From NCBI RefSeq assembly GCF_018282095.1, contig NZ_CP074126.1, positions 4,624,341-4,688,340 of the forward strand: a DNA stretch of 64,000 nucleotides, written 5' to 3'. The number at the start of each line of letters is the position of its first letter. The stretch's first letter is position 1. Positions 1-8,232 of this stretch are shown here, in pieces. The stretch comes from Pseudovibrio brasiliensis. GTDB lineage: Bacteria > Pseudomonadota > Alphaproteobacteria > Rhizobiales > Stappiaceae. The translations under genes were made by a program, and so were the position numbers. The notes beneath the pieces were generated by a model, which worked only from the letters and a program-made list of their open reading frames with translations, ran no database searches and was not told the origin of the DNA.

Positions 1-2
1 TC

Positions 3-191
3 CGGTCCTTTGCACGCGCATTTGGCTTCATGTCCAGCGCTGCAATTCTGGCAGAAAAGCTGAACCATCACCCTACATGGACGAACACCTACAACAAAGT
101 GGAAGTGTTACTTACCACCCATGATGCAGGTGGGCTCACTGAGTTGGATTTCAAGCTCGCCCGCAAACTGGACAAGCTGTTCGAGGCCTAG
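3..191 (+). CDS. phhB: Pterin-4a-carbinolamine dehydratase, 3' end only
   Basis: The window opens inside this gene. The reading frame that ends with TAG at 189-191 gives 62 residues containing the HHPTW motif, followed by an N-x-Y-x-x-V-x-V-x-L-x-T-H strand and the L-T-x-x-D-x-x-L-A helix. These are hallmarks of the PCD/DCoH fold; the histidine pair is catalytic. In this family the enzyme dehydrates 4a-hydroxytetrahydropterin, recycling the cofactor of aromatic amino acid hydroxylases. The N-terminal third lies outside the window, so the start and upstream context cannot be judged. Confidence 0.9.
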   Translation, partial: RSFARAFGFMSSAAILAEKLNHHPTWTNTYNKVEVLLTTHDAGGLTELDFKLARKLDKLFEA

Positions 192-212
192 CCCCGCAAG
201 ATTAGAGCGCAA

Positions 213-437
213 TCAGCATTCAATCTTGAACTGACGCACATCACCTACCATCTTACTCTCAATCAACACATGGCCGTCTTCCTGGCACATATGTGGAATA
301 TCGATTGCAGACATTGGATCCGTGGCTTTCACCACAAGCTGATCCCCCTTCGCCATCCGCTTAAGGTGCTTGCGCGTCTTCATCACCGGCAATGGGCAGT
401 TAAGACCTCTCAGGTCCAGAATGTTTGAATCGTCCAC
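213..437 (-). CDS. tusA: TusA/SirA-family sulfurtransferase-like protein
   Basis: The 74-residue product has the signature L-D-L-R-G-L-N-C-P-L-P near its N-terminus, followed by a helix with K-T-R-K. The Cys of the N-C-P-L-P motif is the sulfur-accepting residue of TusA-type proteins, which relay sulfur for tRNA thiolation or cofactor synthesis. The frame is open to 689, but that would overlap the divergent DUF924 gene. A GTG at 437, preceded by GGTGGA, gives the usual family length (about 75-80 residues), so this start is preferred. A TTG one codon upstream is also possible. It is convergent with the pterin dehydratase gene. Confidence 0.8.
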   Translation of the reverse strand: MDDSNILDLRGLNCPLPVMKTRKHLKRMAKGDQLVVKATDPMSAIDIPHMCQEDGHVLIESKMVGDVRQFKIEC

Positions 438-531
438 CAATGTTCCACCAGGTACTTGAATGTGCCACTGTGTTTGTTGCTGGGCTAACGGAACTTTGCG
501 CAACAGTAAAGCAAATATTGGGGAGTGGAGC

Positions 532-1104
532 ATGGCACTAATGGAACTCGACGGAAAATCAGAGACCAGTAAAGCGCTCGAAATTCTGGATTTCTGGTGG
601 ACCGCAGGCGGCCCCAAATGGTTCAACGGTGGTGAGGCATTCGATAAGGAAATCCGCGAGAAGTTTGAGGCCGACGTAGAGGCTGCCAATCGCGGAGATT
701 ACAACGACTGGGTACAAACCCCACACGGCACGCTGGCTCTCCTTTTGCTGCTCGACCAGTTCCCGCGCAACATCTATCGTGGCTCACCCAAAGCATTCGC
801 TTCCGATCCGAAGGCCATCAAAGTCGCTCTGGAGTCCCTCAACAAGAACTTCCATACCGCCTTCCCGATGGGCTATCGCATGTTCTTCTTCCTGCCTTTC
901 GAGCATTCAGAAGAAATGGACATGCAGGATCTGAGCGTGGATCTGTTCCGCTGTCTGGGTGATCAGGACACCTATCATTACGCGCTGATCCACATGGACG
1001 TCATCCGCCGCTTTGGCCGCTTCCCCCACCGCAACGAAGTGCTTGGCCGCACCTCAACACCAGAGGAAATCAAGTTCCTCTCATCTGGCGGTTTCAGCGC
1101 ATAA
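532..1104 (+). CDS. DUF924 family protein
   Basis: The 190-residue protein has the DUF924 pattern: an N-terminal F-W-W-T-A-G-G-P-K-W-F segment, the central L-L-L-L-D-Q-F-P-R-N-I-Y-R-G block, then F-L-P-F-E-H-S-E. Members form all-alpha TPR-like folds and are common in proteobacteria, but the biochemical role is not established. The ATG at 532 starts at the usual family position; the frame is open upstream to 460, but that part has no conserved sequence and runs over the divergent tusA promoter. The gene ends in a strong bidirectional terminator hairpin. Confidence 0.85.
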   Translation: MALMELDGKSETSKALEILDFWWTAGGPKWFNGGEAFDKEIREKFEADVEAANRGDYNDWVQTPHGTLALLLLLDQFPRNIYRGSPKAFASDPKAIKVALESLNKNFHTAFPMGYRMFFFLPFEHSEEMDMQDLSVDLFRCLGDQDTYHYALIHMDVIRRFGRFPHRNEVLGRTSTPEEIKFLSSGGFSA

Positions 1105-1145
1105 GCAACCTGGTTAAAAATTAGCCACACACCAATCATGATTAC

Positions 1146-1183
1146 AAAATAGGCAGAGTCATTTTATGGCTCTGCCTATTTTA
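1146..1183. terminator. Rho-independent terminator, bidirectional
   Basis: A perfect 13-bp inverted repeat, AAAATAGGCAGAG at 1146-1158 and CTCTGCCTATTTT at 1170-1182, encloses an 11-base loop. It has A and T tracts on both sides, so it can end the DUF924 transcript and isolates glnK-amtB. Confidence 0.85.
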
Positions 1184-1324
1184 GTGACAGCCACTTTCTG
1201 CGCATATCGACTCGATCCACCCTTCATCAAGAAAATTTAATTTCAATCAAGCCGCTGAATTTTCAAGATTATTCCAACGCCTCTCATTCCCGAAATCTAC
1301 GTAAAAATCGATATTTCTCAAAAC

Positions 1325-1340
1325 TGGCACGCTCCTTGAA
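1325..1340 (+). promoter_or_regulatory. Sigma-54 (RpoN) promoter of glnK-amtB
   Basis: TGGCACGCTCCTTGAA closely matches the -24/-12 consensus TGGCAC-N5-TTGCW. The -24 GG is at 1326-1327; the -12 element reads TTGAA instead of TTGCA. It lies about 130 bases before glnK, which is a classic NtrC/RpoN target. No clear NtrC enhancer pair was found by eye between the terminator and the promoter. The rest of the 364-base gap 1105-1468 holds only the terminator and this site. Confidence 0.8.
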
Positions 1341-1375
1341 AGAGAGGAGGCAAGCGTGCCGGCCGGGCATACTGA

Positions 1376-1807
<432 letters not shown>

Positions 1808-1829
1808 TCAAGTGAAGGGGATAGAGAAT

Positions 1830-3146
1830 ATGAAACGCGCCTCCACCCTTGTTGCCGCAGGTTCGCTGCTGGCACTCTCCGCGGGCCCAGTCATGGCAGA
1901 AGAAAAATACGCTCTTGCTGTCGACACCGCTTACATCTTCAACACTTTGCTCTTCCTGATTGGCGGCTTTCTGGTGATGTGGATGGCAGCTGGCTTTGCC
2001 ATGCTGGAAGCAGGCCTCGTCCGCACCAAAAACGTCTCCATGCAGTGCCTCAAAAACATCGCGCTATACTCCATCGCAGGTCTGATGTTCTGGATCACCG
2101 GCTATAACCTCATGTACACCGGCGTTGACGGCGGCTTCATGGGCTCACTCGGGCCATACTCTTTTGACCCAGTCGGCGGTGACGCTCTGGATACAGGCTA
2201 TTCAACGGCCTCCGACTGGTTCTTTCAGATGGTCTTCTGCGCAACCACAGCCTCCATCGTCTCCGGAACCATGGCAGAGCGCATCAAGCTCTGGGCCTTC
2301 CTGATCTTCGTTGTCGTCCTCACCGGTGTCCTCTACCCAATCACGGGCTCCTGGCAGTGGGGTGCTGGCTGGCTCTCCGAAATGGGCTTTGCTGACTTTG
2401 CTGGCTCCACACTCGTCCACTCCGTAGGTGGTTGGGCTGCGCTGTCCGGTGCAATCATCCTGGGTGCGCGTAAAGGCAAGTACGGTAAAAACGGCCAAGT
2501 CTTCGTAATGCCAGGCTCTTCCATGCCGCTGGCAACACTTGGCACCTTCATCCTGTGGCTCGGTTGGTTCGGTTTCAACGGTGCATCTCAGCTGGCAATG
2601 GGCACCATTGGCGACGTCACAGACATCTCCCGCATCTTCGCCAACACCAACATGGCAGCAGCAGGTGGTGTGGTCGTAACAATTGCTCTGACACAGGCTC
2701 TATATAAGAAGGTCGACGTCACCATGGCTCTCAACGGCGCACTGGCTGGTCTCGTTTCCATCACCGCAGAACCTCTGGCGCCAAGCGTGCTTCAGTCCGT
2801 TCTCATTGGTGGTGTTGGGGGGGCCATTGTTGTCTTCGCAGTTCCAATGCTCGATAAGCTGAAGATCGATGACGTGGTTGGTGCAATCCCGGTTCACCTG
2901 CTCTCCGGCATCTGGGGAACACTGATTGTGCCACTGTCCAACTCAGACGCATCTTACGTCACCCAGTTCATCGGTGTAGCAGCCATCGGTATCTTCACCT
3001 TCGTTGCCTCCACCATTGTCTGGTACGCAATCCAGATGCTGGTTGGCCTGCGTGTGACAGAGGAAGACGAAGCCATGGGCCTCGACAAAGCAGAGATCGG
3101 CGTAGAAGCCTATCCTGAGTTCGGCACCGGCTCTCAGCGCCTCTGA
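1830..3146 (+). CDS. amtB: Ammonium transporter AmtB
   Basis: The 438-residue Amt/MEP/Rh channel begins with a cleavable signal peptide (about residues 1-23, ending P-V-M-A). About 11 hydrophobic segments follow. The A-A-G-F-A-M-L-E-A-G-L-V-R block near residue 55 and the two pore histidines, in T-L-V-H-S-V-G-G-W and I-P-V-H-L-L-S-G-I-W, are all present. It conducts ammonium and is gated by GlnK from the gene just upstream. The ATG at 1830 sits behind AAGGGGATAGAG and precedes the signal peptide; the open frame upstream overlaps glnK and is not used. Confidence 0.96.
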   Translation: MKRASTLVAAGSLLALSAGPVMAEEKYALAVDTAYIFNTLLFLIGGFLVMWMAAGFAMLEAGLVRTKNVSMQCLKNIALYSIAGLMFWITGYNLMYTGVDGGFMGSLGPYSFDPVGGDALDTGYSTASDWFFQMVFCATTASIVSGTMAERIKLWAFLIFVVVLTGVLYPITGSWQWGAGWLSEMGFADFAGSTLVHSVGGWAALSGAIILGARKGKYGKNGQVFVMPGSSMPLATLGTFILWLGWFGFNGASQLAMGTIGDVTDISRIFANTNMAAAGGVVVTIALTQALYKKVDVTMALNGALAGLVSITAEPLAPSVLQSVLIGGVGGAIVVFAVPMLDKLKIDDVVGAIPVHLLSGIWGTLIVPLSNSDASYVTQFIGVAAIGIFTFVASTIVWYAIQMLVGLRVTEEDEAMGLDKAEIGVEAYPEFGTGSQRL

Positions 3147-3203
3147 ACCTTGGCAAATCTGGGAGGATCAAATCCCCCTCCCAGAACTGAAAGATGAAAT
3201 CAC

Positions 3204-3234
3204 AAAGCCCGGCAACCACCGCCGGGCTTTTTCT
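3204..3234 (+). terminator. Rho-independent terminator of glnK-amtB
   Basis: AAAGCCCGGC at 3204-3213 pairs with GCCGGGCTTT at 3221-3230, followed by TTCTTT. A second, weaker repeat, T-C-T-G-G-G-A-G-G with C-C-T-C-C-C-A-G-A, lies just before it at about 3158-3186. Confidence 0.85.
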
Positions 3235-3509
3235 TTAAGCGCAATTGCCAGCCTATCATTTTCCTTCAACAGATAGCTCTGTACTCAAACGCTAAATACT
3301 ACAAAATCAAAGCAACCCAAAAGCTTAGGAAAGTTGATACCCCAGCTTACTAGTCGGTTCAAATCCGCCTACCACATTTGAAAGACGGACTTCACCTTTC
3401 ATAGGTGGTACTTTCAGGAATGCCCTATACGTCCATTTCTAATCAAGATTCGCTCTTCATCCTACGTCCAAACAAAGAGGCGCAAACGCCCGAGCTTTGG
3501 AGTCCGACG

Positions 3510-3875
3510 ATGAACAGTGAACTGGAAGCAGCAGTGAAAGAGGCCAGTCAAAAGTGGCAAAACGCATTCAATGCGGGTGATGCTCAAGGCTGTGCCAACT
3601 GCTACGAAGCCAACGCTGTTATGGAGGCCAAACCTTTTGGTACCTATCATGGCCGAGCCGAGATTCTCGAGTTCTGGCAAATGCTCATCCGGGAAGGCTT
3701 CTCTCAGGTTGAATACCTCAACCCCAAAATCGTGGCCTCAGGTGAAAGCTCGGCAATCCTCTCTTCCGATTGGAAGATGAACAAAGCTCACGGCAACATC
3801 TCCAAGGAACTCTGGGTCTTACAGCCTGACGGAACGGCCCTTCTGAGAGAAGACTATTTCAGCGCAGCCTCCTGA
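3510..3875 (+). CDS. NTF2-like / DUF4440-SnoaL family protein
   Basis: The 121-residue product has an NTF2-fold pattern: an amphipathic N-terminal helix, W-Q-N-A-F-N-A-G-D-A-Q-G-C-A-N-C-Y, a P-F-G-T-Y-H-G-R-A-E-I-L-E-F-W turn, then strands ending in R-E-D-Y-F. Members act as small dimeric hydrolases, isomerases or ligand-binding proteins, and the sequence does not say which. The ATG at 3510 is preceded by GGAG; the frame is open back to 3405, but that part has no family similarity. It stands alone between amtB and a convergent small gene. Confidence 0.7.
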   Translation: MNSELEAAVKEASQKWQNAFNAGDAQGCANCYEANAVMEAKPFGTYHGRAEILEFWQMLIREGFSQVEYLNPKIVASGESSAILSSDWKMNKAHGNISKELWVLQPDGTALLREDYFSAAS

Positions 3876-3933
3876 GGCTCCAACACCAAAAGCAAAAAGC
3901 CCGGCATGAGGCCGGACTTCATCAGGATATCGC

Positions 3934-4308
3934 TTAACAGTCGCGGTCGTAAAAATAGTCGAGGCGATCTGCGATATCATCCAGAGCGAACGAATACCCG
4001 TTCCAGTCCTCATCAATCCAGGCATCTTCCAGACGATCCACGGCACGATCCAACTTGCCATCATCCTCCAGCTCAGCAAGCAAGCGTCCCACATCGATCA
4101 GATGGCCAAGAGCACCATCAACATTGGAACCAGCCCGAACGCCGCCTTCAAAGAAAACTTCATCAGAGATATCGTCGATGTCGATAATGGTTGCATTCAG
4201 CTCTGAGCAACTCAACTCACCCCATGCATAAGCTGCATTGGGAGCCGCCAGACCAGCAAAGCCAAGTGAAGCAACAACAGCAAACGCCTTCAAACCACAC
4301 AACATCAT
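3934..4308 (-). CDS. Secreted small protein of unknown function
   Basis: The 124-residue product begins with a signal peptide (hydrophobic A-F-A-V-V-A-S-L-G-F-A-G-L-A, likely cleavage after A-A-Y-A). The mature part is acidic, with many Asp and Glu residues, and has one Cys near each end (S-C-S-E and a terminal D-R-D-C) that could form a disulfide. The family was not recognised. The start at 4308 follows AAGGG with a six-base spacer; an in-frame ATG at 4341 would add 11 residues before the signal sequence and is less likely. It is transcribed toward the NTF2-like gene. Confidence 0.6.
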   Translation of the reverse strand: MMLCGLKAFAVVASLGFAGLAAPNAAYAWGELSCSELNATIIDIDDISDEVFFEGGVRAGSNVDGALGHLIDVGRLLAELEDDGKLDRAVDRLEDAWIDEDWNGYSFALDDIADRLDYFYDRDC

Positions 4309-4444
4309 ACCAAACCCTTCTTCCATGAACGTATCTGCCATTAAGCAGGCAGATCCCTGTGAACCTCACATGGATATCAGCCCTACAAAGAGATGCTGTT
4401 TCAAAGAAGACAGGTATTGTGGTTTCTTTGAGGCTTCTGAGAGC

Positions 4445-5263
4445 CTACTGACGTCCGTCCGTCAGCCCTTTCACAAAGGCCCTCTGACAGAAGATCACCA
4501 GCAAGATCGGTGGCAGCATAGCCAGCACAGCCAGCGCTAACCCTTGCGGGCTAGTGCGCCCAACCAAGCTAAGCCCCTGCACCAGTGTCATTCTCGTCTC
4601 CTCGCTGGAAACCATTACCGGCCACAGATACTGGTTCCACCCTTGCACAAACATCAGCAAGCCCAGAGCAGCAATCATCGGCGCAGATGCAGGCACCAGA
4701 ATATCTCTTAGGAACTTGATCGGCCCTGCGCCATCAATCCGCGCCGCTTCAGAAAGCTCCGTCGGCACACCGAGGAAAAACTGGCGAAAGAAGAATGTCC
4801 CCACCGCTGAGGCCAACAGTGGCAGCATCAATCCAGGATACGTGTTGACGAGTCCAAGCTGACTGGTCACTGCGTAAGTTGGCAGAAATCGGGATTCCAG
4901 CGGCAACAGCAAGCTACACAGGATCACCCAGAAGAAGAACGTGCCAAAGCGAACACGGAAAAACACCAGCGCGTAGGCCGCAAGCAGAGAGATCCCAACT
5001 TTGGCCAATACGAAACCCGCAGCGAGATACAGCGAGTTCAATGCCATAGTCAGGCCTGTCACCCCACCGGAGAACCCACGCCCTTCCAGCAAGGCCTTGC
5101 TGTAAACTTCAAGCCCATACGGGCCCGGCAAGAACTGCAATCCGTCTTTCCCCAGCGTTGCGCCAGAGTGTGTCGAGGAAAATGCAATGACCAGCACCGG
5201 CCCGACAATAACGAACACACCGATAAGCAGGATAAGATGATCGAGGTAATGAGAGCGGGGCAT
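4445..5263 (-). CDS. ABC transporter permease, UgpE-like, without partners
   Basis: The 272-residue inner-membrane protein resembles UgpE, the glycerol-3-phosphate permease. It has six hydrophobic segments, the W-V-I-L-C-S-L-L-L-P-L-E-S-R-F-L-P-T block, and the ATPase-contact loop E-A-A-R-I-D-G-A-G-P. The C-terminus is Q-R-A-F-V-K-G-L-T-D-G. A working importer also needs a binding protein, a second permease (UgpA) and an ATPase (UgpC). None of these is encoded within several kilobases, and the 210 bases upstream hold no recognisable ugpA end. It may be a relic of a dismantled operon, or it may work with subunits encoded elsewhere. Confidence 0.8.
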   Translation of the reverse strand: MPRSHYLDHLILLIGVFVIVGPVLVIAFSSTHSGATLGKDGLQFLPGPYGLEVYSKALLEGRGFSGGVTGLTMALNSLYLAAGFVLAKVGISLLAAYALVFFRVRFGTFFFWVILCSLLLPLESRFLPTYAVTSQLGLVNTYPGLMLPLLASAVGTFFFRQFFLGVPTELSEAARIDGAGPIKFLRDILVPASAPMIAALGLLMFVQGWNQYLWPVMVSSEETRMTLVQGLSLVGRTSPQGLALAVLAMLPPILLVIFCQRAFVKGLTDGRQ

Positions 5264-5475
5264 AATTATCTCTGAAACACAGCGCAGCCCCGAACCACAG
5301 CAAAAGCGAAGGATCACGCAACCAAACGAAAGGCAGCCTATGTGGCCCTGAAAACAGGCAAACTGCACCGGGAGATCATCTCTGAGATAAGGCAGACGCC
5401 ATCAGACCCAATCCCCATAGGAATTAAGGTGACACCGTAAAACTACGCAGGTCAGGTTTCAAGCTCTGTAAGTGC

Positions 5476-6363
5476 CTATAAAACCACAATTCCTGAATGC
5501 TTGGCATGATTTTCCGGTTCCACGTGGATCGTCACACGTGCACCAGGCATCTTTTCTGCAATGCCTTCCTCAATGCGATCACAAATCGCATGGGCATCCA
5601 GAACGCTCATTTCACCCGGCACCACCAGATGAAAATCAATGAAAGTCACATGGCCAGCATGGCGTGTCCGCAGGTCATGAGCTTCCAGCGCACCGTCACC
5701 AAACTTGGAGATCAGTGCGCGGATTTCCTCCTGCTCCTCTTCCGGCGCAGCCTCATCCATCAGACCACCAACGGACTCACGCACCAGCTTCCAGCCAGAC
5801 CACATGATGTTGACCGCAACGATACCAGCAAGGATCGGGTCAAACATCTGCCAGCCGGTCACCCACACAGCCGCAATACCGACCAGCACACCAAGGGATG
5901 TATAGACATCGGTCATGATATGCCGCGCATCCGCCTGCAAAGCAGGAGAGCGATGTGCCTTACCAATCCGCATCAGAGCAATCGCCCAGACACAGTTGAT
6001 CACGGAGGAAAGCAGGTTCAAGCCAATGCCCTGAATGTTCACATCCAGATCATACGGCTCAGTCAAACCCATGTAGGCTTTGCGCAGAATGAGGATAGCT
6101 GCCAGAACAATCAGCACACCTTCCAGAACAGCCGCAAAATACTCCGCTTTGTAATGTCCGTAAGGGTGGTTCTGGTCAGCAGGTTTGCGCGCCAGATACA
6201 AAGCACCGGCAGCAGCAGAAGCGCTCGCGATATTGATGGAAGTTTCAAGGGCGTCGGAATAGAACGCAATGGAGCCTGTCATCACAAAGGCAAAGTATTT
6301 GAGCGCAAATACCAATATGCCAATGACGATGCTGCCCAGCGCAAAGCGCATGCTCTGGTCCAT
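5476..6363 (-). CDS. Cation diffusion facilitator transporter
   Basis: This 295-residue CDF exporter has six membrane segments followed by a cytoplasmic ferredoxin-like domain (from about residue 210). Segment 2 reads F-Y-S-D-A-L-E-T-S-I-N, and segment 5 contains A-D-A-R-H-I-M-T-D, supplying the H-x-x-x-D metal ligands. H-P-Y-G-H-Y-K-A-E in the cytoplasmic loop is a family hallmark. The D-A-L-E-x form replaces the D-x-x-x-D of FieF, so the metal cannot be named; Zn, Fe, Mn and Co are all possible. The start at 6363 has AGGGTGG nine bases upstream. An ATG at 6372 is in frame but lies directly against that site. Confidence 0.9.
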   Translation of the reverse strand: MDQSMRFALGSIVIGILVFALKYFAFVMTGSIAFYSDALETSINIASASAAAGALYLARKPADQNHPYGHYKAEYFAAVLEGVLIVLAAILILRKAYMGLTEPYDLDVNIQGIGLNLLSSVINCVWAIALMRIGKAHRSPALQADARHIMTDVYTSLGVLVGIAAVWVTGWQMFDPILAGIVAVNIMWSGWKLVRESVGGLMDEAAPEEEQEEIRALISKFGDGALEAHDLRTRHAGHVTFIDFHLVVPGEMSVLDAHAICDRIEEGIAEKMPGARVTIHVEPENHAKHSGIVVL

Positions 6364-6531
6364 GTGCCACATCCACCCTAATTCAAACTCGACGACTGCT
6401 TAGAAAGTTATCGTCCTCTATCAGGTTTCAGTGGCATATTAAACAATGGAACGCGTTCAAATAGCCAGTTTTTATGCTTATTTGCATGCAATGTTTGCAA
6501 ATGAAAATCACTTGCAGAATATCGGCTATTA

Positions 6532-7275
6532 CTACTTGTCGTAAAATGCAGCACCGATGATTTCACCCGGCATTTCGCCGGAGTTCGTCTGCACCAGAAC
6601 AGCCCAGTTCTTGGAATCGAACATCTTCAACGCAGTGCGTGGCAGACGGAACACTTCAGCTGCACCAGACCACATGCCAATCGGCATAATACTGCGCACA
6701 ACGTTCTTGTAGGTCTGTGTCGTACCAGCATTTTCACCGCGCTGGATCTCAACCACAGCTTCCTTGTCGATGCCAAGAAGATAAACGTCCGCCTTCTTGC
6801 CCGGCTCCTTCAAAGCACCAGAGAGCTGAACTTCGAGCGCATTGTCATCCAGCATCGCTTCCACTTGCACAGTCATGCCGGAGGACTTGCGGATAGCGTT
6901 TTTAACAGAGCGACGGTCACTGCCAACCATATGCCCGCGGCCATTCACGACAACCTGAGGCGTATAGATCTGCGCATCACCGCGGCTTTTGGCATAATCC
7001 TTCTGGCGCTGGGTGAACACAGGCGAACCAAGCGTGTCCTTCCAACCGAAGTAATCCCAGTAATCAACGTGATAGGAAAGCGTCACAACGTCTTTCTGGT
7101 CAGCAACAAGCTCTTCCAGAAATTGGTCTGCAGGTGGACATGACGAACAGCCCTGGCTGGTGAACAATTCAACCACGGCCTTTGGAGTTTGTGCCTGAGC
7201 AGAGAGTGAAGTCGCAAAACCCAGTCCTGCTGCGAGAACAACACCCGTCAATCTATTTAAAGAAAACCACCGCAT
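6532..7275 (-). CDS. DUF1223 thioredoxin-like periplasmic protein
   Basis: The 247-residue protein has a signal peptide ending near S-A-Q-A. The mature N-terminus is V-E-L-F-T-S-Q-G-C-S-S-C-P-P-A-D, the DUF1223 signature, with a C-x-x-C redox-type motif in a thioredoxin-like fold. The function of the family is unproven; the fold and location suggest a periplasmic thiol or metal role. The ATG at 7275 has GAAGGG five bases upstream; the frame continues to a TTG at 7290. It lies just beyond the ccm operon terminator and may be transcribed separately. Confidence 0.85.
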   Translation of the reverse strand: MRWFSLNRLTGVVLAAGLGFATSLSAQAQTPKAVVELFTSQGCSSCPPADQFLEELVADQKDVVTLSYHVDYWDYFGWKDTLGSPVFTQRQKDYAKSRGDAQIYTPQVVVNGRGHMVGSDRRSVKNAIRKSSGMTVQVEAMLDDNALEVQLSGALKEPGKKADVYLLGIDKEAVVEIQRGENAGTTQTYKNVVRSIMPIGMWSGAAEVFRLPRTALKMFDSKNWAVLVQTNSGEMPGEIIGAAFYDK

Positions 7276-7362
7276 TTCGGCCCTTCGCAATTGTTTAAGT
7301 CATCGCTGATGCAGCGCTAACCTAAACAATAACCAGATAACTGTAGAATCACATCCCAGTGA

Positions 7363-7390
7363 GCCCCTGAAAACCCAAGGAATCAGGGGC
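7363..7390 (-). terminator. Hairpin at the end of the ccm operon
   Basis: GCCCCTGA at 7363-7370 and TCAGGGGC at 7383-7390 form an 8-bp stem just past the ccmG stop on the minus strand; CCAG/CTGG extends it with mismatches. No T tract follows, so termination strength is uncertain. Confidence 0.5.
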
Positions 7391-7397
7391 GCTGGTA

Positions 7398-7991
7398 TTA
7401 TTTGGATTCACTCAGTACTTTTTCAAGCTCTGGCAGGAAGACGTCCCGATAGCTGGCCTCACTCAGTGGACCAACAAATTTGTAGCGGATTTGAGCCTTC
7501 TCATCGACGATAAAGGTCTCAGGAACCCCGTAAACGCCCCATTCAATGCCTGCACGGCCAGTGTCGAACCCAACGCGGTCATAAGGGTTACCAAGCTCTG
7601 CGAGGAACCGGTTCGCCTTCACGTCCGTGTCCTTGTAGTTCAGGCCAGCGATCTCAAAACGATCATCCTTGGCCAGATCCATCAAGTATTTGTGTTCAGC
7701 ACGGCAAGGCGCACACCAGGATGCGAAGATGTTCACAACAGTCACCTGACCAAGCAGATCACTGCGCTTGAACCCCGGAACCTGCTTGCCGTCACGCTCC
7801 AGCCCATTCACAGGCGGCAGATCAAACTCAGGTGCAGGCTTATCGATCAGAGCAGATGGCAGCTCTTTGGAGTCATGACCAGAGAGCATCATGAAACCCA
7901 TCAGAACCGCAAGAGCACCAAAAACAATCAGCGGAAGAAGAAAAAGCGGAGAAATGCCTGACTTCTTCTCCTCGTCCATTTCACTACTCAT
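7398..7991 (-). CDS. ccmG: Thiol:disulfide interchange protein CcmG/DsbE
   Basis: The 197-residue protein has one N-terminal membrane anchor (about residues 14-35) and a periplasmic thioredoxin domain. The active site is F-A-S-W-C-A-P-C-R-A-E-H, followed by the family's G-V-Y-G-V-P-E-T-F cis-proline loop. CcmG reduces the haem-binding thiols of apocytochrome c. It is the last gene of the ccm operon, starting five bases after ccmD. Confidence 0.95.
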   Translation of the reverse strand: MSSEMDEEKKSGISPLFLLPLIVFGALAVLMGFMMLSGHDSKELPSALIDKPAPEFDLPPVNGLERDGKQVPGFKRSDLLGQVTVVNIFASWCAPCRAEHKYLMDLAKDDRFEIAGLNYKDTDVKANRFLAELGNPYDRVGFDTGRAGIEWGVYGVPETFIVDEKAQIRYKFVGPLSEASYRDVFLPELEKVLSESK

Positions 7992-7996
7992 TCCTG

Positions 7997-8227
7997 TTAG
8001 CTCTCACTCTTATCGTCTGCTGAAGAGGAAACCACCTGACTGACAGAAGGACCAGGACGGCGGGAAGAACGGCGACGAATGCCACTTGCTTCCAGTGCCT
8101 GCATCTCTTTTTCCAGTTGGGTTTTGTCCATACGCACCCAAACAATCAGGATGCCGATGACCAGTGCAGCCATTGCATAAGCAGCAATCACATATTCAGC
8201 GTGACGACCAAACTCTGAAAAGTCCAT
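7997..8227 (-). CDS. ccmD: Haem exporter protein CcmD
   Basis: This is a 76-residue protein with a single membrane helix after the conserved F-G-R-H-A-E-Y-V-I-A-A-Y start, then a charged cytoplasmic tail. CcmD holds holo-CcmE to the CcmABC complex so that haem can be released. The tail (S-R-R-P-G-P-S-V-S-Q) is longer than in E. coli. It lies between ccmC (five bases) and ccmG (five bases). Confidence 0.9.
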   Translation of the reverse strand: MDFSEFGRHAEYVIAAYAMAALVIGILIVWVRMDKTQLEKEMQALEASGIRRRSSRRPGPSVSQVVSSSADDKSES

Positions 8228-8232
8228 GATCC

